From assembly GCA_947646015.1 (NCBI GenBank), contig CANSEY010000002.1:186001-250000 (forward strand): a stretch of DNA of 64,000 bases, written 5' to 3'. Made by a program: the position numbers and the translations under genes. This DNA is from an uncultured Bacteroides sp. (GTDB taxonomy: Bacteria; Bacteroidota; Bacteroidia; Bacteroidales; Bacteroidaceae). This document shows positions 1 to 8,612 of the stretch, in pieces (the first letter of the stretch is position 1; each line of letters starts with the position of its first letter). The notes beneath the pieces are model-generated. The model did no database searches and was not told the origin of the DNA. It was given only the letters and a program-made list of their open reading frames with translations.

Positions 1-944
1 ACAGTGATCTTTACTTTCGTATCCAGTGAGTTGTCCATAGCTACACCCCAGATCACTTCCACACCTTCGCGGAATTTGCTCATGAACTCGTGTACTTCGT
101 TCATTTCTTCCATCATCAATTCGGAAGCAGGACAGAAGGAGACGTTCAGCATTACCTTCTTGGCGTTGAAAATATCATTATTATTGAGCAGAGGTGAATG
201 CAGTGCATCGTCTATTGCTTTGGTCACACGGTTTTCTCCTTCGCCGAATCCGGTACTCATGATGGCTACACCGCCGTCCTTGAGAATCGTTTTCACATCT
301 GCAAAGTCCAGGTTGACCGTACCTCGCATGGTGATAATTTCGGCTATGCTCTTGGCTGCGATTGATAACGTATCATCTGCCTTGCCGAATGCATTCATAA
401 AAGTCAGGTCGGAGTAGATTTCACGCAGGCGTTCGTTGTTGATCACCAGCAAAGCATCTACATGTTGTGCGATGCGTTCTACACCGTCCAGAGCCTGAAT
501 AATTTTCTTTTCGCCTTCAAAAATGAAAGGGATGGTAACGATTCCGACAGTCAGGATGTCCATCTCTTTAGCGATACGGGCGATGACGGGAGCGGCTCCG
601 GTTCCGGTTCCTCCACCCATTCCGGCAGTGATAAACACCATTTTGGTACCATCGTTCAGCAGAGTTTTGATGTCTTCGATGCTCTCTTCGGCAGCATCAC
701 GTGCACGCTCCGGACGGTTTCCGGCACCGAGTCCTTGTGTGATGGAACGTCCCAGTTGCAGTTTGACCGGTACGGGAGACTCAGCCAATGCTTGGTTGTC
801 GGTATTGCAGAGAACGAATGTTACGTCGTGTATGCCTTCCCGGTACATGTGGTTGACGGCGTTACCTCCACCACCTCCTACACCAATCACTTTGATGATT
901 TTCGGTGAATCTGTAGGGAAATCGAATTGTACTATCTCGTCCAT
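1..944 (-). CDS. ftsZ: Cell division protein FtsZ (3' end cut by window edge)
   Basis: Tubulin-like GTPase that polymerises into the cytoplasmic Z ring and recruits the division machinery. The reading frame starts at an ATG (942-944) and stays open to the window edge, giving about 314 residues. The N-terminal glycine-rich nucleotide loop (GVGGGGGNAV) and the tubulin signature GGGTGTG followed by AAPVIA are intact, as is the later NxxR/DF region of the GTPase domain. The C-terminal linker and FtsA-binding tail lie outside the window. It is the last gene of the dcw cluster seen here, 26 bp after ftsA, and is probably co-transcribed with it. Identification is secure; only the 3' end is missing. 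Confidence 0.97.
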   Translation of the reverse strand, partial: MDEIVQFDFPTDSPKIIKVIGVGGGGGNAVNHMYREGIHDVTFVLCNTDNQALAESPVPVKLQLGRSITQGLGAGNRPERARDAAEESIEDIKTLLNDGTKMVFITAGMGGGTGTGAAPVIARIAKEMDILTVGIVTIPFIFEGEKKIIQALDGVERIAQHVDALLVINNERLREIYSDLTFMNAFGKADDTLSIAAKSIAEIITMRGTVNLDFADVKTILKDGGVAIMSTGFGEGENRVTKAIDDALHSPLLNNNDIFNAKKVMLNVSFCPASELMMEEMNEVHEFMSKFREGVEVIWGVAMDNSLDTKVKIT

Positions 945-970
945 ATTATATTGTATTATGAATTATCACT

Positions 971-2401
971 TTATTTCATATCTTCGTCAGAGAAAATTTC
1001 ATTAGAAAGTTTGTCGAAAGTCGATTTAAACCAGTTAGGTTTATTTCTTCTCTCTTCTTCCCTTCTTTTCTTCTCTTCCAGCTTGCGTTGCTTTTCTTCT
1101 TCTTTCCGCTTTTTCTCTTCTTCTTCTTTCTTCTTCTTGGCAGCGCGGGCAGCGGCTTCCTGTTCCTTCAGACTTTCGTCTTCTTCAAACATGTTCACCG
1201 GTTCGGGCTGGGGCTGAGGTTGTATATGCGGCTGTGGAGCGGGTGTTTCCAATAAACAACAGTTTTCGTTGCCCGCAATAAGCAGTCCGAATAAAGTGTT
1301 TTGTGTACCGTCTTTCTTCACAACGTCTTCGTCTGCATGGATGGTATTGCGTACGAAACGTGCGTTTCTCACCTTCTCTATTTTACTCCGTTTGCGTAGA
1401 ACCTCGTCCAGGTCTTTCAGGTTGGCGGCCCCTCCGGTGATGATGAGTCCGGCCAGAAGTTTGTCGTCATATCCCGAAAGTTGAATCTGATTCCATACGT
1501 TCGCGATAATCTCTTCGGTACGTGCCTCGATGATATTATTCAGTTTACCTAACTCTATCGTTCTATTTCCGTCTTCCAATTGGCAAGTAGCAGGTTCTTC
1601 GCCTTCTTCCTCTTCGTAGAAAGCATTGCCATATCTGATTTTCAGGCGTTCGGCCTCTTCTTCTTCCATCTGAAGAGAGACGAGGTCATGGGTAATACTG
1701 TTTCCTCCTAACGGCAGCACAGTGAGGAAGCGGAGGATATTATTCTTATAAATGGAAATGGTAGATGTGTCGGCACCAAAGTCGATCAGTGCGCAGCCGG
1801 AGCGTCTTTCACTTTCCGTCAGTACTGCATCGGCAGTAACCAGAGGTGAGATCAATAGGTCTGCTATTTCTATTTTAGCCTGTTCGAAGCAGCGTTCCAG
1901 ATTTTTCTTGAGCGAAGCACGTGCTACAATATTCAGAAAACGCCCTTCAATGTGGCTTCCGGCTACACCGACAGGGTCGGCTTGAAGATTGTTTCCTATT
2001 TTGTATTCTTGTGGAGCAACGTCCAGTATATCCATATCGATCAGTGGTATCTCGAGGTTCTCATCACAGATTGAGTCGACCAGTTCCTGAGAAATAATGG
2101 TTTCTTCTTCAAGATCGCGACTTACCACATTGCGCACCGTACGGAGCGATTGTCCGCCGATACCCACATAGATCTTGGCAATTGAGTTATTGAGAGCCCC
2201 CTCCAGTTTATTGATGATTGAAGTCAGGCTTTGTGCCGTTTTATCCAGATTATAGATCACTCCTTTCCGGATGAAAGAAGACGAATCCTCCCTGGCATAA
2301 GCTAATACCTGTATACTTCCATCACTATTCTTCTTTCCGGCTATACCGGCTATCTTCGATGAACCCAGTTCAATAGCGGCGATAAAATCTGTTGTTGCCA
2401 T
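971..2401 (-). CDS. ftsA: Cell division protein FtsA
   Basis: Actin-like ATPase that tethers FtsZ filaments to the inner membrane. The start MATTDFIAAIELGSSK carries the phosphate-1 motif of the actin/Hsp70 fold, and the ATP-binding segments ALIDFGADTSTISIY and GLIITGGAANLKDL follow in order. The protein has 476 residues, longer than the roughly 420 usual in proteobacteria. The extra length is a proline/glutamine patch and then about 45 residues almost entirely Lys, Glu and Arg, placed before the last helix NWFKSTFDKLSNEIF. That helix is amphipathic and fits the membrane-targeting sequence. A consensus promoter box lies just upstream, so ftsA-ftsZ may be transcribed separately from the cluster promoter. 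Confidence 0.96.
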   Translation of the reverse strand: MATTDFIAAIELGSSKIAGIAGKKNSDGSIQVLAYAREDSSSFIRKGVIYNLDKTAQSLTSIINKLEGALNNSIAKIYVGIGGQSLRTVRNVVSRDLEEETIISQELVDSICDENLEIPLIDMDILDVAPQEYKIGNNLQADPVGVAGSHIEGRFLNIVARASLKKNLERCFEQAKIEIADLLISPLVTADAVLTESERRSGCALIDFGADTSTISIYKNNILRFLTVLPLGGNSITHDLVSLQMEEEEAERLKIRYGNAFYEEEEGEEPATCQLEDGNRTIELGKLNNIIEARTEEIIANVWNQIQLSGYDDKLLAGLIITGGAANLKDLDEVLRKRSKIEKVRNARFVRNTIHADEDVVKKDGTQNTLFGLLIAGNENCCLLETPAPQPHIQPQPQPEPVNMFEEDESLKEQEAAARAAKKKKEEEEKKRKEEEKQRKLEEKKRREEERRNKPNWFKSTFDKLSNEIFSDEDMK

Positions 2402-2451
2402 ATAAAATCCTATTTTATTCCCTTTCGTATTATAGACTTATCTCTTTAACA

Positions 2452-2459
2452 CAAAGGTA
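2452..2459 (-). promoter_or_regulatory. Candidate internal promoter for ftsA-ftsZ
   Basis: On the minus strand the ftsQ-ftsA gap contains TACCTTTG, an exact match to the Bacteroides -7 box TAnnTTTG, about 50 bp before the ftsA start codon. A TTTG lies upstream but only 14 bp away, closer than the usual 19-21, so the -33 element is doubtful. Confidence 0.5.
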
Positions 2460-2477
2460 CGTTTAGCTGTTTACAAA

Positions 2478-3218
2478 TTATTGTTTCTTTTTTGTGCAGA
2501 TAATCTGATTTCCAAATTCCAGGCTGATACGCGAATACTTATTCCATCCCACCTGGTTGAGCCCTTTTTCGTAAAAGGTCTTCAAGCGTTTCAGTTTATC
2601 CTCAAAATGTTCCAGTTTACCCAAATAGATAATATGATTGCCTACCCGGGGAACCAATTCGATTTCTTTTCCGGGCAGCACGTTAATCTGTACAATCTGG
2701 GCTTCCCAGAACGGATTGTTTTGCAAAAATACACCAAACTTATATAAATCCTTCATTGCAAACGACTTTTCTACATTTCCGGTGACAATTGCCCGGTGTG
2801 CTACGCATTTTGCATCGGGCGGCATCATTTTTCCTTTGTTATCCAAATAGTAGTTTTCACCGTTGCTGCTCATGATGTGGAGAATCGGTACGCGTTGGGT
2901 TACTTCCACACAAATTTTGCCGTTTGGCGTTTTATAGCATTGAGCTTCATTGATGAGTGGATGTTTATCCAACTCTTTTTCTAATGTTTTGGTGTGTACC
3001 CGGTCCATTTTCTTTCCAACGGGATAAATGCCTTTCTTCTGCAGGATGGCAGCCACCTCGTTCTTGGTAACGAAACCGGCATTGAGTGTATCCTTGATCA
3101 CTAATTCCATGTCACGGCATACCTGATGGGCAGGTTTGTCGTTGAACACTGTCACAGCTGCTACAAGGTAGGCTATGAGAAGTAACATGACGATGGTCAG
3201 AAGAATTCTTTTTATCAT
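2478..3218 (-). CDS. ftsQ: Cell division protein FtsQ/DivIB
   Basis: Bitopic inner-membrane division protein that links early and late divisome parts. Residues 4-26 form one transmembrane segment (ILLTIVMLLLIAYLVAAVTVF). A periplasmic POTRA-type region follows (strands around VTKNEVAAILQKKGIY and HPLINEAQCYKTPNGKICVEV), then a beta-rich domain (QRVPILHIM, YYLDNKGKMM, IVTGNV). Length (246 residues) is normal. Sequence conservation of FtsQ is low in Bacteroidota, so the call rests on the membrane topology, the POTRA pattern and the position between murC and ftsA. It lies 31 bp after murC. Confidence 0.9.
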   Translation of the reverse strand: MIKRILLTIVMLLLIAYLVAAVTVFNDKPAHQVCRDMELVIKDTLNAGFVTKNEVAAILQKKGIYPVGKKMDRVHTKTLEKELDKHPLINEAQCYKTPNGKICVEVTQRVPILHIMSSNGENYYLDNKGKMMPPDAKCVAHRAIVTGNVEKSFAMKDLYKFGVFLQNNPFWEAQIVQINVLPGKEIELVPRVGNHIIYLGKLEHFEDKLKRLKTFYEKGLNQVGWNKYSRISLEFGNQIICTKKKQ

Positions 3219-3249
3219 AAGGAAATTTATTGTTTTGACGATTTACAAA

Positions 3250-4644
3250 TTAATTGTCCGAAGGAACCATTCTTCGGGACAATAAGTCACAAATACCCGG
3301 AACATAGTTGTCTATGTCTCCTGCTCCCAATGTAATTAATACTTCGATATGTTTTGCTTTCAGTACATCGAGTATTTCTTCTTTCTTGCACATGCTTTTT
3401 TCAATACCCGGACGTAGGTTGTCATATATCAGCCGGCTGCTTACTCCCGGAATAGGTTGCTCGCGCGCCGGATAGATATCTACCAATATCACTTCATCGA
3501 GTAAAGACAGACTGTCGGCAAAATCTTTGTAGAAGTCGCGGGTACGGGTATAGAGGTGTGGCTGAAAAACCGCAGTGATCTTTTTGTCCCGGTACAACTC
3601 ACGCATGGACATCACGCTTTGTTTAATCTCGGATGGATGATGTGCGTAGTCACTCAGGAATACAATCCGGTTATTCTTGATTTTAAAGTCGAACCGGCGG
3701 TCCACACCCCGGAAACTGGCCATTCCCTGTTTGATCTCTTCAGGTGTGACTCCGTTAAGGTGGGCAAGTGCCATCGCAGCGACACCATTCTCTATATTTA
3801 TACTTACCGGTACTCCTAGCTGAATGTTGTCGATACGAATGTCAGGCCCTACGAAGTCAATGAAGATTTCTCCGTTTCCGATGCGAATGTTCTCAGCATG
3901 AAAGTCTCCCTCGTCACGTGAGTAAGTATACATCTTCACTCCTTCTTTCACTTTCGGCTGTAGGGAAATGCCTTTGCGGATAATCAGTGCTCCTCCGGGC
4001 TGAATCAGTGTGGTGTAGTGTTCAAAGCTTTCCAGATAAGCCTGTTCGGTGCCATAAATATCCAGATGATCCGGATCGGTTGCGGTAATGACAGACATAT
4101 AAGGAGACAACCAATGGAATGAACGGTCAAATTCGTCTGCTTCAATCACCGTATAAGGGCTGGTTGAAGAGAGTAGTAGATTCGTTCCGTAATTTTTGGA
4201 AATACCTCCCAGAAAAGCAGTACAACCTACATGTGACTGATGAAACAAGTGGGCTGTCATCGTTGAGGTAGTGGTTTTACCATGTGTGCCGGCTACACAA
4301 AGTCCTTTGCTGGAACGGGTAATGGTGCCCAGTACTTGTGCACGTTTCTGTATTTCGAATCCATTATCACGGAAGTAAGTTAATTCGGCATGTTCCTGAG
4401 GTACGGCAGGGGTCAGGACTACCAATGTGGTAGCTTTGTTTTTGCAAGCCTCCGGTATGAGATCGATATTCTCTTCGTAATGGATCTGTGCTCCTTCTTC
4501 TATAAGATGTTGAGTCAGTTCACTGGGAGTACGGTCATAGCCTGCCACTACTTTTCCTTTAGAAAGAAAATAGCGGACGAGGGCACTCATTCCGATACCG
4601 CCTGCCCCGACAAAATATACAGATTGAATCGTTTCTATATTCAT
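3250..4644 (-). CDS. murC: UDP-N-acetylmuramate--L-alanine ligase MurC
   Basis: Adds L-alanine to UDP-MurNAc with ATP, the first amino-acid step of cytoplasmic peptidoglycan precursor synthesis. Three Mur-ligase domains are visible: an N-terminal Rossmann segment (YFVGAGGIGMSALVRYF), a central ATPase domain with P-loop GTHGKTTT near residue 119, and the C-terminal domain with DYAHHPSEI and QPHLYTRTRDF. The length of 464 residues is typical. The start codon overlaps the murG stop in an ATGA, which indicates translational coupling. Confidence 0.97.
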   Translation of the reverse strand: MNIETIQSVYFVGAGGIGMSALVRYFLSKGKVVAGYDRTPSELTQHLIEEGAQIHYEENIDLIPEACKNKATTLVVLTPAVPQEHAELTYFRDNGFEIQKRAQVLGTITRSSKGLCVAGTHGKTTTSTMTAHLFHQSHVGCTAFLGGISKNYGTNLLLSSTSPYTVIEADEFDRSFHWLSPYMSVITATDPDHLDIYGTEQAYLESFEHYTTLIQPGGALIIRKGISLQPKVKEGVKMYTYSRDEGDFHAENIRIGNGEIFIDFVGPDIRIDNIQLGVPVSINIENGVAAMALAHLNGVTPEEIKQGMASFRGVDRRFDFKIKNNRIVFLSDYAHHPSEIKQSVMSMRELYRDKKITAVFQPHLYTRTRDFYKDFADSLSLLDEVILVDIYPAREQPIPGVSSRLIYDNLRPGIEKSMCKKEEILDVLKAKHIEVLITLGAGDIDNYVPGICDLLSRRMVPSDN

Positions 4645-5783
4645 GATTGTTGCGCTAATTTTATAACTTCTTTTGCAATAACGACAGCGGAATCCGGTAA
4701 AGCCAGGTGTGCAATGTTTTCACTGAGTTCGCTCAGCTTCTCGGCATTGGCGATCGTTTCCAGTGCTACCGGTAATAGCTTGTTTTCTGCTTCCGCATCC
4801 TTTACGTAGATGGCTGCTTGTTTATTCACCAAAGCCAAAGCATTTTTGGTCTGATGGTCTTCTGCCACATTAGGGGACGGAACCAGGATAACGGGCTTAT
4901 TCAGCAGGCAGAACTCGGAAATAGACCCTGCACCGGCACGTGAAATAACCAGGTCGGCAGCAGCATAAGCGGCAGCCATATCTTTGATGAAGTCCGTTAC
5001 AAACAGATTGGGTATCTCTCCCGCTGCTTTTACAGCTTCTGTCACTTGTTGATGATAAATCTTTCCCGTTTGCCAGATGAACTGCACGTCTGTAGTCCGG
5101 CGAATCAGTTGCAATCCCGCAATCAATGTGTTATTGATGGTGCGTGCCCCCAGGCTTCCACCCAAAATCAGAATGGTCTTCTTTTCCGGATTCAGCCCGA
5201 AAGAACGAATAGCCTGTTCACGTTCCGGTTTTTCCGCCAGCAGATTCTGACGTACCGGGTTACCTGTCATAATGATTTTATTGGCAGGAAAGAATTTCTC
5301 CATTCCGTCATACGCCACACAAATTCTTCGTGCTTTCTGTGCCAATAGTTTATTGGTTACTCCGGCGTATGAATTCTGCTCTTGTATTAAAGTAGGTACT
5401 CCCATCATTCCCGCCATTTTTAAAGTAGGACCGCTTGCATATCCGCCTACTCCTACTGCTACCTGAGGACGGAATTGCCGGATAATGTTTCGTGCTTTCC
5501 ATTGGCTGCGTACCAATTTTAATAATACGGCGACATTTTTCCACAGATGTTTACGATCGAATCCTGCTACAGGCAATCCGATAATCTGATAGCCTGCATC
5601 CGGTACTCGTTGCATTTCCATTCTGCCTTCGGCTCCTACAAACAGGATTTGTGCATCGGGACGTAACTCTTTTATGGCGTTTGCAATGGATACGGCCGGA
5701 AAGATATGCCCTCCGGTACCACCACCGCTGATGATGACTCTTAAGGCATCACTCTGTCCTTCTTTATTATTTTCTTTATTCAT
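4641..5783 (-). CDS. murG: UDP-GlcNAc:lipid I GlcNAc transferase MurG
   Basis: GT28 glycosyltransferase that adds GlcNAc to lipid I on the inner face of the membrane, giving lipid II. The N-terminal membrane-side motif SGGGTGGHIFPAV, the hinge-region ILGGSLGARTIN, and the donor-site motif ISRAGAGSISEF are all present. I place the start at MNKENNKEG (ATG at 5781-5783), 1 bp after the ftsW stop codon. An upstream in-frame ATG at 5807 would put the start inside ftsW and adds eight residues with no family counterpart. The protein is then 380 residues. It is coupled to murC by a 4-bp overlap. Confidence 0.95.
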   Translation of the reverse strand: MNKENNKEGQSDALRVIISGGGTGGHIFPAVSIANAIKELRPDAQILFVGAEGRMEMQRVPDAGYQIIGLPVAGFDRKHLWKNVAVLLKLVRSQWKARNIIRQFRPQVAVGVGGYASGPTLKMAGMMGVPTLIQEQNSYAGVTNKLLAQKARRICVAYDGMEKFFPANKIIMTGNPVRQNLLAEKPEREQAIRSFGLNPEKKTILILGGSLGARTINNTLIAGLQLIRRTTDVQFIWQTGKIYHQQVTEAVKAAGEIPNLFVTDFIKDMAAAYAAADLVISRAGAGSISEFCLLNKPVILVPSPNVAEDHQTKNALALVNKQAAIYVKDAEAENKLLPVALETIANAEKLSELSENIAHLALPDSAVVIAKEVIKLAQQS

Positions 5784-5784
5784 A

Positions 5785-7080
5785 TTACTCTTCAAATTTA
5801 GCATCACTGTTTAAAACTTCTGCTGTAGGTTCGGCCGCAGTCTGTGCCTCACTTGCAATCGCCTCATTTCCTTCACTCTGGGTGAGCAGAGGAGCAGGAT
5901 TTTCTTTTTTCTCTTCCAGATAAGCGGTATAGCGGCTGACACTCAGTATCATGCCAATGTAGGCACAGTTGATCAGTGTACTTGTACCTCCTTTACTGAT
6001 TAGCGGTAAAGGTTGTCCTGTTACAGGAAATAGTCCGACGGCTACCATCATGTTCAATATGGCTTGTGATACCAACATCAAGGCAATACCCATGACGAGG
6101 AATGCCGGGAATGTACGTTCGCACTTTTGGGCGATTCGGCCTGTCCGGACCAATAGCCAGATGTAGAGTATGACTACAAAGGCGCCTCCTACCAGCCCCA
6201 ACTCTTCAATGATAATGGCAAAGATGAAATCGGAGAATGCCTGGCTCAGGAAGTCACGCTGAATGGAATTTCCCGGTGCCTTACCTATCACGTTACTGGT
6301 AGCGATGGCAATGCGTGCATGAGCTATCTGGGCATCTTTGTCAATATCGAATTTGGCTGCCGGAACTTCTTCTTTCTCCGTAAAGTTGGTAATACGACTT
6401 TTCCAAGTGTCAAACCGGTGGAGGAACGGGATGTCGGTATCCTTCGGTATAGCCAGCAGAAATACTGCTCCCAGACAGCCAACCAATGCCAGACCGCCCA
6501 ATAACATGGCTAACTTCTTGAATGCAACACGTCCGATGAACATCATCAATACTACTACTCCGAACAACAGCATAGCTGTCGAAAGGTTTTCAGGAGCGAT
6601 AAGCATACATACCAGTCCGGTCAGTATCATGATATACTTAAAAGCTTTCGGATTGGCCCCTTCATCATCCTGCTTTTTGGATAGAATGAAAGAAACCGCG
6701 ATGATTACTGCCATCTTGGCCAGTTCTGAAGGCTGGAACTGTAACCCCATAAAACTCATCCAGCGGGCGGCTCCGTTCACACGGTCACCTGTGATGACTC
6801 CCATTAAAGTTACGAAAGCCAGCAATACTACCGAAATAGGGTAGAGGAAAACCGGAAACACCTGAAACCACTTATAAGGGATGTTGTGCATCAGGACCAC
6901 TACGACCGCACCTACCATCAGGATGATGGAATGTTGTGTGATGGGTCCCCAGTGGTCGCCACTTTTATAAGTCAGCGTACTGGCAGCACTAAACACCTCT
7001 ATGATAGAGATGAGGCAGAGGCAAAGGAAAATAATCCAGATTACCTTATCACCTTTGAATATATTCTTTAATAGATCCAC
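5785..7080 (-). CDS. ftsW: Septal peptidoglycan glycosyltransferase FtsW
   Basis: SEDS-family polytopic membrane enzyme that polymerises lipid II at the septum together with the transpeptidase FtsI. Ten or so hydrophobic segments are visible. SEDS landmarks include NGAARWMSFMGLQFQPSELAK, a periplasmic loop with HRFDTWKSRI, the segment AFSDFIFAIIIEELG, and TGQPLPLISKGGTS near the end. The 431-residue protein ends in an Ala/Glu-rich cytoplasmic tail. It sits between murD and murG, as in other Bacteroidota. Confidence 0.95.
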   Translation of the reverse strand: MDLLKNIFKGDKVIWIIFLCLCLISIIEVFSAASTLTYKSGDHWGPITQHSIILMVGAVVVVLMHNIPYKWFQVFPVFLYPISVVLLAFVTLMGVITGDRVNGAARWMSFMGLQFQPSELAKMAVIIAVSFILSKKQDDEGANPKAFKYIMILTGLVCMLIAPENLSTAMLLFGVVVLMMFIGRVAFKKLAMLLGGLALVGCLGAVFLLAIPKDTDIPFLHRFDTWKSRITNFTEKEEVPAAKFDIDKDAQIAHARIAIATSNVIGKAPGNSIQRDFLSQAFSDFIFAIIIEELGLVGGAFVVILYIWLLVRTGRIAQKCERTFPAFLVMGIALMLVSQAILNMMVAVGLFPVTGQPLPLISKGGTSTLINCAYIGMILSVSRYTAYLEEKKENPAPLLTQSEGNEAIASEAQTAAEPTAEVLNSDAKFEE

Positions 7081-7138
7081 TGCTTTAAGTTTTTAGCTCT
7101 TCGGAGCCTGAACCTTTTATGGCTCAGGACTCTGATTT

Positions 7139-8473
7139 TTATAATTCTCTTACATACTTCTTAAACTGTTCGCCACGGTCTTCATAGCTCTTGAAAAGGT
7201 CAAAGGAGGCGCAACATGGACTCAACAATACTGTTTCGCCCTTTTTCGCCAGCTTGTAAGCCGCTTCTACGGCATCCTTCATGCCGGTCTGTACTTCGGC
7301 TACAGGGAGTCCGAGACGGTCGAAAAACTCATGAAGCTTTTCGTTGTGCAATCCCAGGTAGACCAGTGCCGAGCATTTTTCCCGTACCAGTTCTTCTATT
7401 TCCGTATAATCGTTTCCCTTGTCTTTTCCTCCGAGAATCAATACCGTTTTAGTAGTCATACTCTGCAAGGCATACCAGCAAGAGTTTACATTGGTTGCTT
7501 TGGAGTCATTGATAAAATCAATGCCACGTACGCGTGCCACCTTCTCCAGGCGGTGTTCTACCCCCTGAAAGTCACTGAGCGCTTTCCTTATATCTTCTTT
7601 GGTGATACCGGCAAGGTTGGCGGAGATACCGGCGGCTAAAGAGTTATAAAGATTGTGTTGGCCGGTCAGGGCCAACTGTTCCTGTTCCATATTGAAAGCG
7701 ATCGGTTCGGTAATTACTACTTCATGGTCTTCCACATAGGCGATAGATCCTTCTTCTTTGATTGCCGAGAATGGATACAGGTGGGCACGAATGCCATGTT
7801 TGTCCAGTTCACGTTTGATGATAGGGTCATCGTTCCAGAAGATAAACGCGTCTTCCGAAGTCTGATTCTGCGTAATACGAAACTTTGCATTAATATAGTT
7901 CTGCATACAATGGTCGTACCGGTCCAGATGGTCCGGCGTAATGTTCATCAATACAGCGATATCGGCACGGAAGTTATACATGTTATCCAACTGGAATGAA
8001 CTCAATTCGATTACATAATAATCATGTTTCTCTTCGGCCACTTGCAATGCCAGGCTTTTACCGATGTTTCCGGCAAGTCCCACATTTAGTCCTGCGCTTT
8101 TAAAAATGTGATAGATAAGCGAGGTTGTGGTCGTCTTTCCGTTCGAGCCGGTGATACAGATCATTTTGGCATCGGTGTATCTGCCGGCAAATTCTATTTC
8201 CGAGATGATAGGTGTGCCCTGTTCTCTCAATTTCAGAATCAGTGGGGCGTCATTAGGAATTCCGGGGCTTTTCACAACTTCGTCAGCATTCAAAATCTGT
8301 TCTTCTGTGTGTCGGCCTTCTTCCCAGGCAATGCCATGGCCGTCAAGGAGAGTTTTATACTTATCCTTGATAGCAGACATATCCGATACGAAAGTATCGA
8401 ATCCTTTTACTTTGGCCAGAACGGCTGCTCCCGCACCGCTTTCACCGGCTCCTAATACTACAATTCTTTTCAT
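7139..8473 (-). CDS. murD: UDP-MurNAc-L-alanine--D-glutamate ligase MurD
   Basis: ATP-dependent ligase adding D-glutamate to UDP-MurNAc-L-Ala. The chosen start, MKRIVVLGAGESGAGAA at 8473, puts the N-terminal Rossmann loop at the correct place. An upstream in-frame ATG at 8590 would add 39 residues of basic, low-complexity sequence with no family match. The P-loop GSNGKTTTT, the HLDRYDHCMQNYINAK segment of the central domain, and the C-terminal DSKATN and LLSPCCASFDLF motifs are present. The result is 444 residues, normal for MurD. The gap to mraY is 139 bp, the largest within the cluster. Confidence 0.95.
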   Translation of the reverse strand: MKRIVVLGAGESGAGAAVLAKVKGFDTFVSDMSAIKDKYKTLLDGHGIAWEEGRHTEEQILNADEVVKSPGIPNDAPLILKLREQGTPIISEIEFAGRYTDAKMICITGSNGKTTTTSLIYHIFKSAGLNVGLAGNIGKSLALQVAEEKHDYYVIELSSFQLDNMYNFRADIAVLMNITPDHLDRYDHCMQNYINAKFRITQNQTSEDAFIFWNDDPIIKRELDKHGIRAHLYPFSAIKEEGSIAYVEDHEVVITEPIAFNMEQEQLALTGQHNLYNSLAAGISANLAGITKEDIRKALSDFQGVEHRLEKVARVRGIDFINDSKATNVNSCWYALQSMTTKTVLILGGKDKGNDYTEIEELVREKCSALVYLGLHNEKLHEFFDRLGLPVAEVQTGMKDAVEAAYKLAKKGETVLLSPCCASFDLFKSYEDRGEQFKKYVREL

Positions 8474-8612
8474 GATTTTTAGGTTTCGATTTATCAACCG
8501 GAATTTGTCGATCCGTCGATAGATCTTTTTCTTTATGCTACAAGTTTTAGGTTCATACTTTGTGATTAGCGGCAGGCACTTGTAGCTCATAGCCTGTTGC
8601 TCGTCACTTCTG

